Source: Fimbriimonadaceae bacterium
GTDB lineage: Bacteria > Armatimonadota > Fimbriimonadia > Fimbriimonadales > Fimbriimonadaceae
Length of the DNA stretch: 7,030 nt
Assembly: GCA_019454665.1 (NCBI GenBank)
Contig: JACFNW010000112.1
Coordinates: 1-7,030, forward strand
Direction: 5' to 3'
Every line of letters begins with the position of its first letter. Position 1 is the first letter of the stretch. Made by a program: the position numbers and the translations under genes. Shown one piece after another: positions 1 to 6,607 of this stretch. Under the pieces are notes generated by a model, which saw only the letters and a program-made list of their open reading frames with translations, had not been told where the DNA came from and did not search any database.

Positions 1-173
1 GCGCAAACTGTCGCATTGAGTTAGTGTAACAAGGATATGATGTGATGTCAAGAGCGGGGGGGGGCCTGATTCATGTAACGTTCATATGTGGACTTTGCTC
101 GACATGTCCTAGTGTGGTTCACGCCTATCTAGAATTCGGATCGTTGTTGGACTGGGGATCACAGGGTCAGCTG
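1..173. other. Left intergenic region, no supported gene
   Basis: I see no convincing gene here. The stretch is less GC-rich than the rest of the window and contains a run of nine G at 56-64. An AAGGA at 31-35 precedes GTG (42) and ATG (45) start codons. The frame they open runs into the antisense of the cupin and DinB genes, so it is probably not real. I found no clear terminator for the minus-strand cupin gene ending at 174, and no good promoter pair: TTGAGT at 16-21 and TATGAT at 36-41 are only 14 bp apart. Confidence 0.5.
56..64. repeat. Homopolymer G tract (9 G)
   Basis: Nine consecutive G residues, seen directly, lying a few codons after an SD-like AAGGA and a GTG/ATG pair. It resembles in layout the longer G tract at 6671-6682, but no supported gene surrounds it. 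Confidence 0.9.
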
Positions 174-611
174 CTACACCCGAATGAAGTCGCCGACGCC
201 AGGAAACCCGGACAGGGCGGCAAACTCCTCGGGCGAGGGGCGTTGCGGGCGGTCGCGGTCGGAGGCGACCACGCACAAGAAGCCCAGTGGGCCATCCTCG
301 GGCGCGCGGAACTGGTGCCACGTCATCGGCGGGATGTGGACCACGTCGCGTATCCCGATCTCGTGCACCGTATCGCCCACCAGCACCCGGCCGCAACCCC
401 GAATCACCATCACGGCATGCTGATGCTGGTGCCGTTCCAGGGTCGAATGCCCCCCGGGCCCCACTTCAAAGTAGCGGAATTGGACGGGCAGGTCGCCGGT
501 TCCGTCGAACAGCACCTGCCGCGTCACGCTCTTGAAGATCGTGCCGTCTTCCTTGTAAGGCAAAACGGGAACGCCTATCCACGTGCAGTCCGTGTCGTGT
601 CGAATCACCAT
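174..611 (-). CDS. Single-domain cupin protein
   Basis: A 145-aa cytoplasmic protein of the small cupin (Cupin_2-like) family: a beta-barrel that usually binds one metal ion and serves as an enzyme, isomerase or ligand sensor. The first cupin motif is visible at residues 53-72, with GG and the histidine cluster H61, H63 and H65. The second is at about 93-100 (IPPMTWHQ), with H99 as the last ligand. The Glu usually found in motif 1 is not obvious, and H65 may replace it. No signal peptide or extra domain is seen. The ATG at 611 lies 6 nt after the stop of the upstream dinB-like gene, with no clear Shine-Dalgarno, so translation is probably coupled. The substrate cannot be deduced from sequence. 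Confidence 0.85.
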   Translation of the reverse strand: MVIRHDTDCTWIGVPVLPYKEDGTIFKSVTRQVLFDGTGDLPVQFRYFEVGPGGHSTLERHQHQHAVMVIRGCGRVLVGDTVHEIGIRDVVHIPPMTWHQFRAPEDGPLGFLCVVASDRDRPQRPSPEEFAALSGFPGVGDFIRV

Positions 612-617
612 GAGAGC

Positions 618-1082
618 CTACATCGGGTCAACGCCGAGACGTTGGAGAATGGCCGCGATCTGCCCCTCGTGGTAGGCCATGTTCCACACGTGGTACTGGA
701 TGGTGTCGCAGAGTCGGTACTCGCCGGGGAAGGGCATCTTGACCTCGTCGTCGAGGTCGGCGTCGCTCAGGGCGCGGACGCGGGCGATCAGCTCGTCCGT
801 GGTGCGGCGGAACTCGGCCTCGCACGCCTCGCGCGTGGCGAACGTCTTGCTGTGCGCCTTGTACCGCTGGAAGTCCTCGGCCCCGAACTTGAGTTCGCGA
901 CGATCGAACACGTCCCACGTGAAGTCGAGGATCGTGGCGACCTCTTGGTACTGGTCGAGCGCCGACCGAAGCTGGGGGTCGGGCTGCCAATCGAGCTTGT
1001 CATCGGGCACGAGGTTGATCATGCGAAGGAAGCCTTCCTGGCCCCTTTGAATCTGGCGGACGAGCACGGCGACGGCGGTCAT
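618..1082 (-). CDS. DinB-family (YfiT/DinB four-helix) protein
   Basis: A 154-aa protein resembling the DinB/YfiT superfamily of metal-binding four-helix bundles. Members include thiol-dependent S-transferases and damage-inducible proteins of unknown role. The C-terminal signature is visible as HVWNMAYHEGQI (residues 131-142), with H131 and H138 as likely metal ligands. The third ligand, normally a His in helix 2, is not obvious; residues 41-55 (ALDQYQEVATILDFT) occupy that place. I chose the ATG at 1082 because family-like sequence starts at MTAVAVLV. An in-frame ATG at 1136 would add 18 residues and lies against the inverted repeat at 1137-1156. Neither start has a clear Shine-Dalgarno. It forms a likely two-gene unit with the downstream cupin and is divergent from sufC, sharing the intergenic operator candidate. 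Its substrate is unknown. Confidence 0.8.
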   Translation of the reverse strand: MTAVAVLVRQIQRGQEGFLRMINLVPDDKLDWQPDPQLRSALDQYQEVATILDFTWDVFDRRELKFGAEDFQRYKAHSKTFATREACEAEFRRTTDELIARVRALSDADLDDEVKMPFPGEYRLCDTIQYHVWNMAYHEGQIAAILQRLGVDPM

Positions 1083-1136
1083 GCTTGCCAGTATGACCGC
1101 TCCCCGAGAACGAAGCCCCGACCGTGGCGGGGACAT

Positions 1137-1156
1137 TCATGACATAATCGTCATGA
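1137..1156. promoter_or_regulatory. Inverted repeat, candidate Rrf2-type operator of the suf operon
   Basis: TCATGAC (1137-1143) and GTCATGA (1150-1156) are perfect 7-bp complementary arms separated by ATAATC. The 20-bp dyad lies between divergent dinB and sufC and encloses the -10-like CATAAT, so a bound dimer would block sufC transcription. The operon encodes an Rrf2/IscR-type regulator (5665-6141), the obvious candidate ligand. The sequence does not match the consensus I know for E. coli IscR type 1 or type 2 sites, so the link is inference from position. Confidence 0.5.
1143..1148 (+). promoter_or_regulatory. Candidate -10 element for sufC
   Basis: CATAAT matches the sigma-70 -10 consensus at 5 of 6 positions and lies inside the inverted repeat. 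A transcript starting about 7 nt downstream would have a leader of about 60 nt before the sufC ATG. No -35 box of recognisable quality is seen at the right distance. This could mean an activated or weak promoter, or a different sigma factor. A second -10-like TAGAAT at 1197-1202 would start transcription almost at the sufC ATG. Confidence 0.35.
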
Positions 1157-1215
1157 TTCTTCGGGACCAGGCGCAGACGATCCAGCGCGGCTCCCGTAGA
1201 ATCCAGACGTTCACC

Positions 1216-1970
<755 letters not shown>

Positions 1971-1974
<4 letters not shown>

Positions 1975-3257
1975 GCATGATGGCGAACGTGATGACCACC
2001 GAAGGACCGAAGCTCGCCCGCCTGCTCGAATCCGCCCCGGGCGGGCCCGAGTGGCTCCAGCGGCTGCGCGACGAGGGACGCTCTGCGTTTCTTCGCATCG
2101 GCATTCCCACCTCCAAGCACGAGGAGTGGAAGTACACCAACCTGCGCGACTTGGCCGAACTTGAGTTCACAGACGCCCCACAGAACGCTCCCGCTTCCCC
2201 CTGGGACGGCACCGAATCCGAGGCCGGCGCGACGTTCGAAAACGGGCGCTTGGTGCGTTGGCAGGGTGCGAAGGGCGTGACCATCGAGCCCATCGCCGAG
2301 TGCATCGCCAACGATTGCCCCGGCGTGCGCGAGCACTTGGGCCAGTACGCCCGCCCGACCGAGCACCCCTTCGTCGCATTGAACACCGCGGTGTTCGAGC
2401 ATGGCGTGGTCGTGCGCATCGCGAAGGATGCCCAGGTCGAGAAGCCGATCCACCTGCGGTTCGTCAATGGCGCGGCCGACCGGCCCTACGTCACCAATCC
2501 CCGCGTGCTCGTGGTGGCCGAGCGGGGCAGCGAGGCGTTCATCTTGGAAAGCCACTATGGCGAGGGCGTCTACTTCGCCAACCCCGTGTTCGAGGTCAAG
2601 GTCGAGGAGAACGCCCACCTGGAGCACGTCAAGGTGCAGCAGGAATCGGGCGAGGCCTTCCACATCGCGACCATCGAGGGGCATCAGGAAGCGAACAGCG
2701 TTTATCACACGGTGAGTGCCAGCTTCGGCGCGCAGCTTTCCCGCAACGATTGGAACGTGTACCTGAACGGTCAGAACGTGGAGACCCGGCTTTACGGGGC
2801 GTATGTGGGCATGGGCGAGCAGGTCAGCGACCAGCACACGCGGCTCGACCACGCGCAACCCAACTGCAACAGCTTCGAGGTTTACAAGGGCATCCTCGGC
2901 GACCGAGCCAGCGGCGTGTTCAACGGCAAGATCTTCGTCCACCAGGACGCCCAGAAGACCGACGCCAAGCAGACGAACCAGGCGCTCCTTCTCTCGCCGA
3001 CGGCGACCATTGACACCAAGCCGCAGTTGGAGATCTACGCGGACGACGTGAAGTGCACGCACGGGGCGACGGTCGGCCAATTGGAAGAGGAGGCCCTGTT
3101 CTACCTGCGGGCGCGCGGCATCCCGTTCGACGTGGCGCGCAGCCTGCTCACGTACGCGTTCGCGAGCGAAGTGCTCGACCACATCACGCACGAGCAGGTG
3201 CAGGACCAGGTGGAGCGGGCCCTCTACGAGAAGCTCGGCGGAGGCTTTCCGGCCTAG
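1971..3257 (+). CDS. sufD: SufB/SufD-family scaffold subunit, SufD type
   Basis: A 428-aa subunit of the SufBCD Fe-S scaffold complex, built mainly of a right-handed beta-helix with a C-terminal helical SufC-binding segment. The N-terminal signature GIPTSKHEEWKYTNL (44-58) is typical of SufD. The C-terminal block from C362 (CTHGATVGQLEEEALFYLRARG, residues 362-383) is shared by the family. C362 and H364 correspond in context to E. coli SufD Cys358 and His360 at the SufB-SufD interface. Length fits SufD (about 420 aa) better than SufB (about 470-495 aa). The start is uncertain: GTG 1971 overlaps the sufC stop as GTGA, ATG 1977, 1980 and 1992 are in frame, and no close Shine-Dalgarno decides. 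No SufB partner is encoded in the window, so it must come from elsewhere, or this protein works in another stoichiometry. Confidence 0.93.
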
Positions 3258-3268
3258 CAGGGGCTCGC

Positions 3269-3727
3269 ATGGACGTCCCCGACCGCCTCGCGCCGTGGAT
3301 CGGGCCGATCTTTGAAGCGGTTCCGCTCGACGTCGCGATGCCGGAGTTGGTTGCACCCACACCCAACCCCCTGTTGACGTCGCTTGTCGAGGCGTGCGGC
3401 CATCTCCCCCCTTCGCTCACCGCTGGTCTCTGGCTCTACGCGGACGATTTGGAGCGCAGCCACGCGATCTGCCAGGCCGACCCGAGTCCCACGGGTTCGA
3501 TGTGGCACGCCATCCTGCACCGGCGGGAAGGGGACTTCTGGAACAGCAAGTATTGGCTGCGGCAGGCGGGCGCGCATCCGGCGTTTGTCGGTTGGCAGGA
3601 GTACGATGCGGCGCGGCTCGTGGACCAGGTGCAGAGCGGCTGGGACCCCGGTACGCTTCTCAACGTGCAACGCGAGGAATGGCGTAGGTTGTTCGAGTGG
3701 TGCCTGCGCACCGAGGCACGGCCTTGA
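3269..3727 (+). CDS. Uncharacterised protein within the suf operon
   Basis: A 152-aa soluble protein with no signal peptide or membrane segment; I cannot assign a function. The ATG at 3269 follows the sufD stop by 11 nt and is preceded by AGGGG (3259-3263) with 5-nt spacing. Its TGA overlaps the TTG start of sufS, so it is clearly part of the operon. The striking part is residues 56-105: LYADD (56-60), SHAICQ (64-69), then SMWHAILHRREGDFWNSKYW (77-96), and R98 and GAHPAF (101-106). I recall similar WHAI-HRRE-D-N-KYW-R-G-HP sequences in hypothetical proteins of Planctomycetes and Acidobacteria, without a characterised role. H65, H80, H84, E87, D89 and H103 could form a metal or ligand site; C43, C68 and C145 are scattered, not a classic Fe-S motif. 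By position, an accessory role in Fe-S assembly is plausible but unproven. Confidence 0.85.
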   Translation: MDVPDRLAPWIGPIFEAVPLDVAMPELVAPTPNPLLTSLVEACGHLPPSLTAGLWLYADDLERSHAICQADPSPTGSMWHAILHRREGDFWNSKYWLRQAGAHPAFVGWQEYDAARLVDQVQSGWDPGTLLNVQREEWRRLFEWCLRTEARP

Positions 3728-4923
3728 GCGACCTGGGCCTTCGCCAAGAGTTTCCGCTTCTGGCCGCGCGGCCCGAACTGCACTTCCTCGACACCGCAGC
3801 CAGCGCCCAAAAGCCGCGCGTCGTCCTCGAAGCCGAGCGGGAGTTCTACTCCGAACGCTACGCCAACATCCACCGGGGCGCGTACTCGCTCAGCGTCGAA
3901 GCCACCGACGCCTACGAAGGCGCGCGGGCGCGAGTCGCGACATTCCTGAACGCCGCGCCGCGCGAGGTCGTGTTCGTGCGCGGCGCGACCGAGGCCATCA
4001 ACCTCGTCGCGCACTCGTTCCCGGGCGGCTGGCGCGAAGGCGACGAGATCGTGCTCACCGAGATGGAGCACCACGCCAACATCGTGCCGTGGCAACTCGC
4101 CGCGCAACGGTCCGGGCTCGTGATCCGCGTGGTCCCTGTCACCCAGGATGGACGGCTCGAACTCGAAGCGCTCGACCGCATCCTCGGTCCCCGCACGCGG
4201 TTGGTGGCCGTGGGGCACATCTCGAATGCGTTGGGCACGCTGAACCCGGTGGAGCAGATCATCCGCCGCGCGCGGGAGGTCGGCGCGATGGTGCTGGTGG
4301 ATGGCGCGCAGTCCGTCCCCGGGCGCAAAGTGGACCTTGCCGAACTCGATCCCGATTTCTTCGTGTTCTCCGGACACAAGACGTACGGGCCGACGGGTAT
4401 CGGCGTGCTGGTCGGCCGCAACGACGTGCTGCCGAAAATGCCCCCGTATCAGGGGGGAGGCGATATGATCGCCAAGGTTTCGTTCGAGGGCACCACGTTC
4501 AAACTGCCGCCCGGTCGGTTCGAGGCGGGCACACCCAACATCGCGGGTGCCGTGGGCTTGGCGCGTGCGCTCGACTTCCTCGAAGAAATCGGCTTGGACA
4601 AGATCGAGGCGCACGAGACGGCGTTGGCCAAAGAGGCCCGAAGCCGGTTGTTGCGCCTAGGGGGCGTCACGGTGTATGGGCCTGAAGACGTTCAATCGGG
4701 GATCGTCTCGTTCAACGTGGCCGGGGTGCATCCGCACGACATGGCGACGGTGCTCGACCAGCAGGGAGTGGCCATTCGGGCGGGTCACCACTGTTGCCAG
4801 CCGCTGTGGCATCGGTACGGCGTTCCCGGTTCGGCCCGAGCCTCGTTCGGCCTATACAATACAATGGCCGATGTGGAGGCGTTGATCGAAGGCGTCCAAG
4901 TGGCGCAGAGGCTATTCGCATGA
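3724..4923 (+). CDS. sufS: Group II cysteine desulfurase SufS
   Basis: A 399-aa PLP-dependent aminotransferase-class V enzyme that removes sulfur from L-cysteine to give alanine and an enzyme persulfide for Fe-S assembly. Seen: N-terminal FLDTAASAQKP, EMEHHANIVPW (H116 stacking on PLP), VDGAQS (192-197), the PLP lysine in FSGHKTYGPTG (K219), RFEAGTPN, and the catalytic loop RAGHHCCQPL with C357 as the likely catalytic cysteine. RASFGLYNT near the C-terminus contributes the substrate-binding Arg (R372). C358, next to the catalytic Cys, replaces the common Ala of RAGHHCAQP. I start at TTG 3724 because it overlaps the previous stop (TTGA) and has GAGG at 3713-3716 with a 7-nt spacer. GTG 3697 would add 9 residues. 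Its stop overlaps the sufU start (ATGA), and SufU rather than SufE is its likely sulfur acceptor. Confidence 0.96.
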   Translation: MSDLGLRQEFPLLAARPELHFLDTAASAQKPRVVLEAEREFYSERYANIHRGAYSLSVEATDAYEGARARVATFLNAAPREVVFVRGATEAINLVAHSFPGGWREGDEIVLTEMEHHANIVPWQLAAQRSGLVIRVVPVTQDGRLELEALDRILGPRTRLVAVGHISNALGTLNPVEQIIRRAREVGAMVLVDGAQSVPGRKVDLAELDPDFFVFSGHKTYGPTGIGVLVGRNDVLPKMPPYQGGGDMIAKVSFEGTTFKLPPGRFEAGTPNIAGAVGLARALDFLEEIGLDKIEAHETALAKEARSRLLRLGGVTVYGPEDVQSGIVSFNVAGVHPHDMATVLDQQGVAIRAGHHCCQPLWHRYGVPGSARASFGLYNTMADVEALIEGVQVAQRLFA

Positions 4924-5348
4924 GTCTGAGCGAACTGTATCAAGACGTGATCTTGGATCACAACCGGCGACCCCGAAGGTACGGTCAGCCGGGCGAGGAC
5001 TACGCCTCGGCGGAGGGCACCAACCCCCTTTGCGGCGACTCGGTGACCGTGTTCGTGCGAACCGAGGACGACCGCATCGCGGACATCCGGTTCGTGGGGA
5101 GCGGCTGCGCGATCTCGACGGCCTCCGCCTCGCTGATGGCCGAAGCCGTGGCGGGCAAGACGGTCGCCGAAGCCATGGCTCTGTTCCAGCACGTCCACGA
5201 TGCGGCGATGGGTGCCGCCGAGCCCGACGAGGCCATGCTCGGCGAGGTGGCGGCGATCTGCGGCGTGCGAGAGTTTCCGGCCCGCGTCAAGTGCGCCACG
5301 CTGGCTTGGCACACGCTCAAAGAAGCCATCGCGGAGGCTGGCAAGTGA
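4920..5348 (+). CDS. sufU: SufU-type sulfur acceptor / Fe-S assembly protein
   Basis: A 142-aa protein of the IscU/NifU-N fold, SufU branch. SufU proteins bind zinc and accept persulfide sulfur from SufS, then pass it to the SufBCD scaffold. Seen: NPLCGDSV (C38, D40), GSGCAIS (C63) and GVREFPARVKCATLAWHTL (C125), matching the zinc ligands known in Bacillus subtilis SufU (Cys41, Asp43, Cys66, Cys128). The long insert between GSGC and the last Cys, and the missing IscU LPPVK chaperone motif, also point to SufU rather than IscU. An additional C114 is present. ATG 4920 overlaps the sufS stop (ATGA) and has AGAGG at 4907-4911 with an 8-nt spacer. The frame is open further upstream but only within sufS. 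The TGA overlaps the next GTG. Confidence 0.95.
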   Translation: MSLSELYQDVILDHNRRPRRYGQPGEDYASAEGTNPLCGDSVTVFVRTEDDRIADIRFVGSGCAISTASASLMAEAVAGKTVAEAMALFQHVHDAAMGAAEPDEAMLGEVAAICGVREFPARVKCATLAWHTLKEAIAEAGK

Positions 5349-5665
5349 CCAACATCGAACGCTCGATTGTGGAAGCCGAAGTGATCGAGGCGATCCGCAC
5401 GGTCTTCGACCCCGAACTGCCCGTCAACGTGTACGATCTCGGCTTGATCTACGACGTCAACGTCAGCGACGAGCGCAAGGCGCACGTGCTGATGACCCTG
5501 ACCTCCCCCGCGTGCCCCGTGGCGGAGATCCTGCCGGGGCAGGTCGAGGAGGCCGTCCGCACGATGGCCAGCGTCTCCGACGTCGAAGTCGAGCTGACAT
5601 GGGACCCACCGTTTACCATCGACCGAATCCCCGATGAAGTAAAACTGGAATTAGGACTAATGTAA
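5345..5665 (+). CDS. sufT: DUF59/MIP18-family SUF protein (SufT-like)
   Basis: A 106-aa protein of the DUF59 (MIP18/PaaD-like) family. These proteins act in Fe-S cluster maturation or delivery; the stand-alone form in SUF operons is often called SufT. Seen: FDPELPVNVYDLGLIY (21-36), the conserved TSPACPVAE with C57, and WDPPFT (86-91). There is no extra ATPase (Mrp) domain, so it is the short stand-alone form. The start is GTG 5345, overlapping the sufU stop as GTGA and preceded by GGAGG (5333-5337) with a 7-nt spacer. The frame stays open upstream only as a shadow of sufU. Its TAA shares one base with the ATG of the following regulator. The gene symbol is by family and context; a PaaD-like label would describe the same fold. 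Confidence 0.88.
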   Translation: MTNIERSIVEAEVIEAIRTVFDPELPVNVYDLGLIYDVNVSDERKAHVLMTLTSPACPVAEILPGQVEEAVRTMASVSDVEVELTWDPPFTIDRIPDEVKLELGLM

Positions 5666-6141
5666 TGAAGTTCAGCGCGCAAGAAGAGTACGGCCTTCGC
5701 TGCCTGATCCAGATCGGGCTGAAAGGGTCGGCGACCATCCCGGAGATCAGCCGCGACGAGGGGCTCTCCGAGCACCACACCGCGAAGCTGCTGAGCATCC
5801 TGCGCAAGGAGCGGTTCTTGAACTCCATGCGGGGCCACATCGGCGGCTATCGGTTGGCCCGCGCGCCCGAGAAGATCGTGGTCGGCGAGGTGTTGGCCGC
5901 GTTGGGCGGCCGCCTGTACGACGAGGAGTTCTGCGAGCGCCATTCGGGCTTGCTTTCGACGTGCGCCCACTCGGGCTCCTGCGCGGTGAAGAACCTGTGG
6001 TCGGAAGTGCAGGCCGCTGTGGATCACGTGGTTTCGCACATCACGCTGGCCGACCTGATCGAGAACGCCCAGAAGGAGGCGGAGCTTTACAAGCCGCGCA
6101 ACGGGAATCTCCTCTCCATCCCCGTGGCGAGTGGGACGTAG
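5665..6141 (+). CDS. Rrf2-family transcriptional regulator (IscR-like, probable Fe-S sensor)
   Basis: A 158-aa DNA-binding protein of the Rrf2 family. The winged helix-turn-helix covers about residues 1-66: KFSAQEEYGLRCL, IPEISRDEGLSEHHTAKLLSIL, then the wing SMRGHIGGYRLAR (54-66). Three cysteines follow, C90, C100 and C106 (spacing C-x9-C-x5-C), in the position of the Fe-S ligands of IscR (C-x5-C-x5-C). The His three residues after IscR's last Cys is replaced by K109; H93 or H102 could be the fourth ligand. By analogy with IscR it would bind a cluster and regulate the suf operon, probably through the dyad at 1137-1156. ATG 5665 overlaps the previous stop (TAATG) and has AGGA at 5653-5656 with an 8-nt spacer. 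Being inside the operon it regulates, it would form a feedback loop. It is not clearly IscR, RirA or NsrR, so I give no symbol. Confidence 0.92.
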   Translation: MKFSAQEEYGLRCLIQIGLKGSATIPEISRDEGLSEHHTAKLLSILRKERFLNSMRGHIGGYRLARAPEKIVVGEVLAALGGRLYDEEFCERHSGLLSTCAHSGSCAVKNLWSEVQAAVDHVVSHITLADLIENAQKEAELYKPRNGNLLSIPVASGT

Positions 6142-6143
6142 GC

Positions 6144-6476
6144 ATGGAGTTTCCGATCACGCTCACCGAGGCGGCGTTGGGCCGAATGAAGCGGTTGCTG
6201 GAGAAGCAGCCCGCCGGGACCATGGTGCGCCTGGGGGTCAAAGGCGGCGGTTGCTCGGGGCTGGAGTACGTCACGGCCCTGGAGACCAAGGCGCGCGACA
6301 CCGACCTGCGGCTCGTCGCCGACGGGGTCGTGTTCCTCTGCGACCCGAAGTCGGCCCGGTTCCTCGAGGGCTCGACGCTGGATTACACCGGCAACCTGAT
6401 CGGCGGCGGGTTCAAGTTCGACAACCCCAACGCCGCCCGAGGTTGCGGGTGCGGCACCAGCTTCACGCCGAAGTAG
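6144..6476 (+). CDS. sufA: A-type Fe-S carrier protein (SufA/IscA/ErpA family)
   Basis: A 110-aa HesB/IscA-fold carrier that takes Fe-S clusters from the scaffold and passes them to apo-proteins. The three ligand cysteines are present: C37 in KGGGCSGLEY (33-42), and C101 and C103 in ARGCGCGTSF (98-107). The typical DYTGNLIGGGFKFDNPNA lies at 80-97. An extra non-ligand C66 is present. Length is standard. The ATG at 6144 comes 2 nt after the regulator stop, with GGGA (6133-6136) at 7-nt spacing. Sequence cannot separate SufA from ErpA or IscA; I use sufA because of the operon. It appears to be the last gene, since a new promoter and a gap of about 130 nt follow. Confidence 0.93.
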   Translation: MEFPITLTEAALGRMKRLLEKQPAGTMVRLGVKGGGCSGLEYVTALETKARDTDLRLVADGVVFLCDPKSARFLEGSTLDYTGNLIGGGFKFDNPNAARGCGCGTSFTPK

Positions 6477-6497
6477 CTCGGGCTGGTTGACCGAGTT
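6475..6497 (+). terminator. Weak hairpin after sufA, possible operon end
   Basis: CTCGG (6477-6481) can pair with CCGAG (6491-6495) across a 9-nt loop. Two more outer pairs are possible (A-U and G-U) starting inside the sufA stop codon. It is followed by TTCTC rather than a U-run, so it is not a classical intrinsic terminator. It may be a 3' stabilising hairpin or chance. Confidence 0.2.
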
Positions 6498-6513
6498 CTC
6501 GCGCCGCCAAGGT

Positions 6514-6528
6514 CTGGCACTGTGCCAG
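6514..6528. promoter_or_regulatory. Inverted repeat upstream of the right-hand promoter
   Basis: CTGGCAC and GTGCCAG are perfect 7-bp arms around a single T. The repeat lies about 40 bp upstream of the TATAAT at 6569, a usual place for a regulator site, and is followed by AAAAAGTGAAAAA on the plus strand. A-runs, not T-runs, follow it, so it is not a plus-strand terminator. The binding protein is unknown. Confidence 0.35.
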
Positions 6529-6568
6529 AAAAAGTGAAAAACGCCGTGCGGTTTGGGAAAATCGCGAC

Positions 6569-6574
6569 TATAAT
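6569..6574 (+). promoter_or_regulatory. -10 element of the right-hand gene
   Basis: A perfect TATAAT lies 34 nt upstream of the GTG at 6608, within an AT-richer stretch than the coding regions around it. The expected -35 position reads GTGCGG, a poor match, so activation or an alternative -35 is possible. Confidence 0.55.
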
Positions 6575-6581
6575 GGGATCA

Positions 6582-6593
6582 GCGCATATGCGC
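6582..6593. promoter_or_regulatory. 12-bp perfect palindrome in the 5' leader
   Basis: GCGCATATGCGC is self-complementary over all 12 bases. It lies just after the predicted transcription start and directly before the AAAGGAG ribosome binding site. It could be an operator, or a small hairpin next to the ribosome site that affects translation. A chance occurrence in GC-rich DNA is possible. Confidence 0.35.
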
Positions 6594-6600
6594 AAAGGAG
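6594..6600 (+). promoter_or_regulatory. Strong ribosome binding site deciding the GTG start at 6608
   Basis: AAAGGAG ends 7 nt before GTG 6608. It is among the best Shine-Dalgarno sequences in the window and supports a real gene starting here although the downstream frame is broken. Confidence 0.75.
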
Positions 6601-6607
6601 AAAGATT

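Noticed and set aside
42..1142. 366-codon open frame on the plus strand
   Set aside because: It is antisense to the cupin and DinB genes over nearly all its length. Both of those have recognisable family motifs; the plus-strand translation has none and is the low-complexity type made by GC-rich antisense frames.
1081..1215. N-terminal extension of SufC from ATG 1081
   Set aside because: The extra 45 residues match nothing in SufC, cover the candidate operator and promoter, and would displace the K40/E171/H203 numbering that fits E. coli SufC from ATG 1216.
3436..4614. 392-codon minus-strand frame
   Set aside because: Antisense shadow of sufS and the small gene; no domain and no ribosome site context.
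3384..4685. 433-codon plus-strand frame overlapping the small gene and sufS
   Set aside because: Arg/Pro/Ala-rich shadow frame of sufS and of the upstream small gene; no motifs.
5665..6141. Naming the Rrf2 gene iscR, rirA or nsrR
   Set aside because: The family is clear but the cysteine spacing and missing His do not match any of these well enough.
6514..6540. CTGGCAC-T-GTGCCAG as a rho-independent terminator of the suf operon
   Set aside because: On the plus strand it is followed by A residues, not a U-run, and on the minus strand the T-run comes before the hairpin. It fits neither direction.
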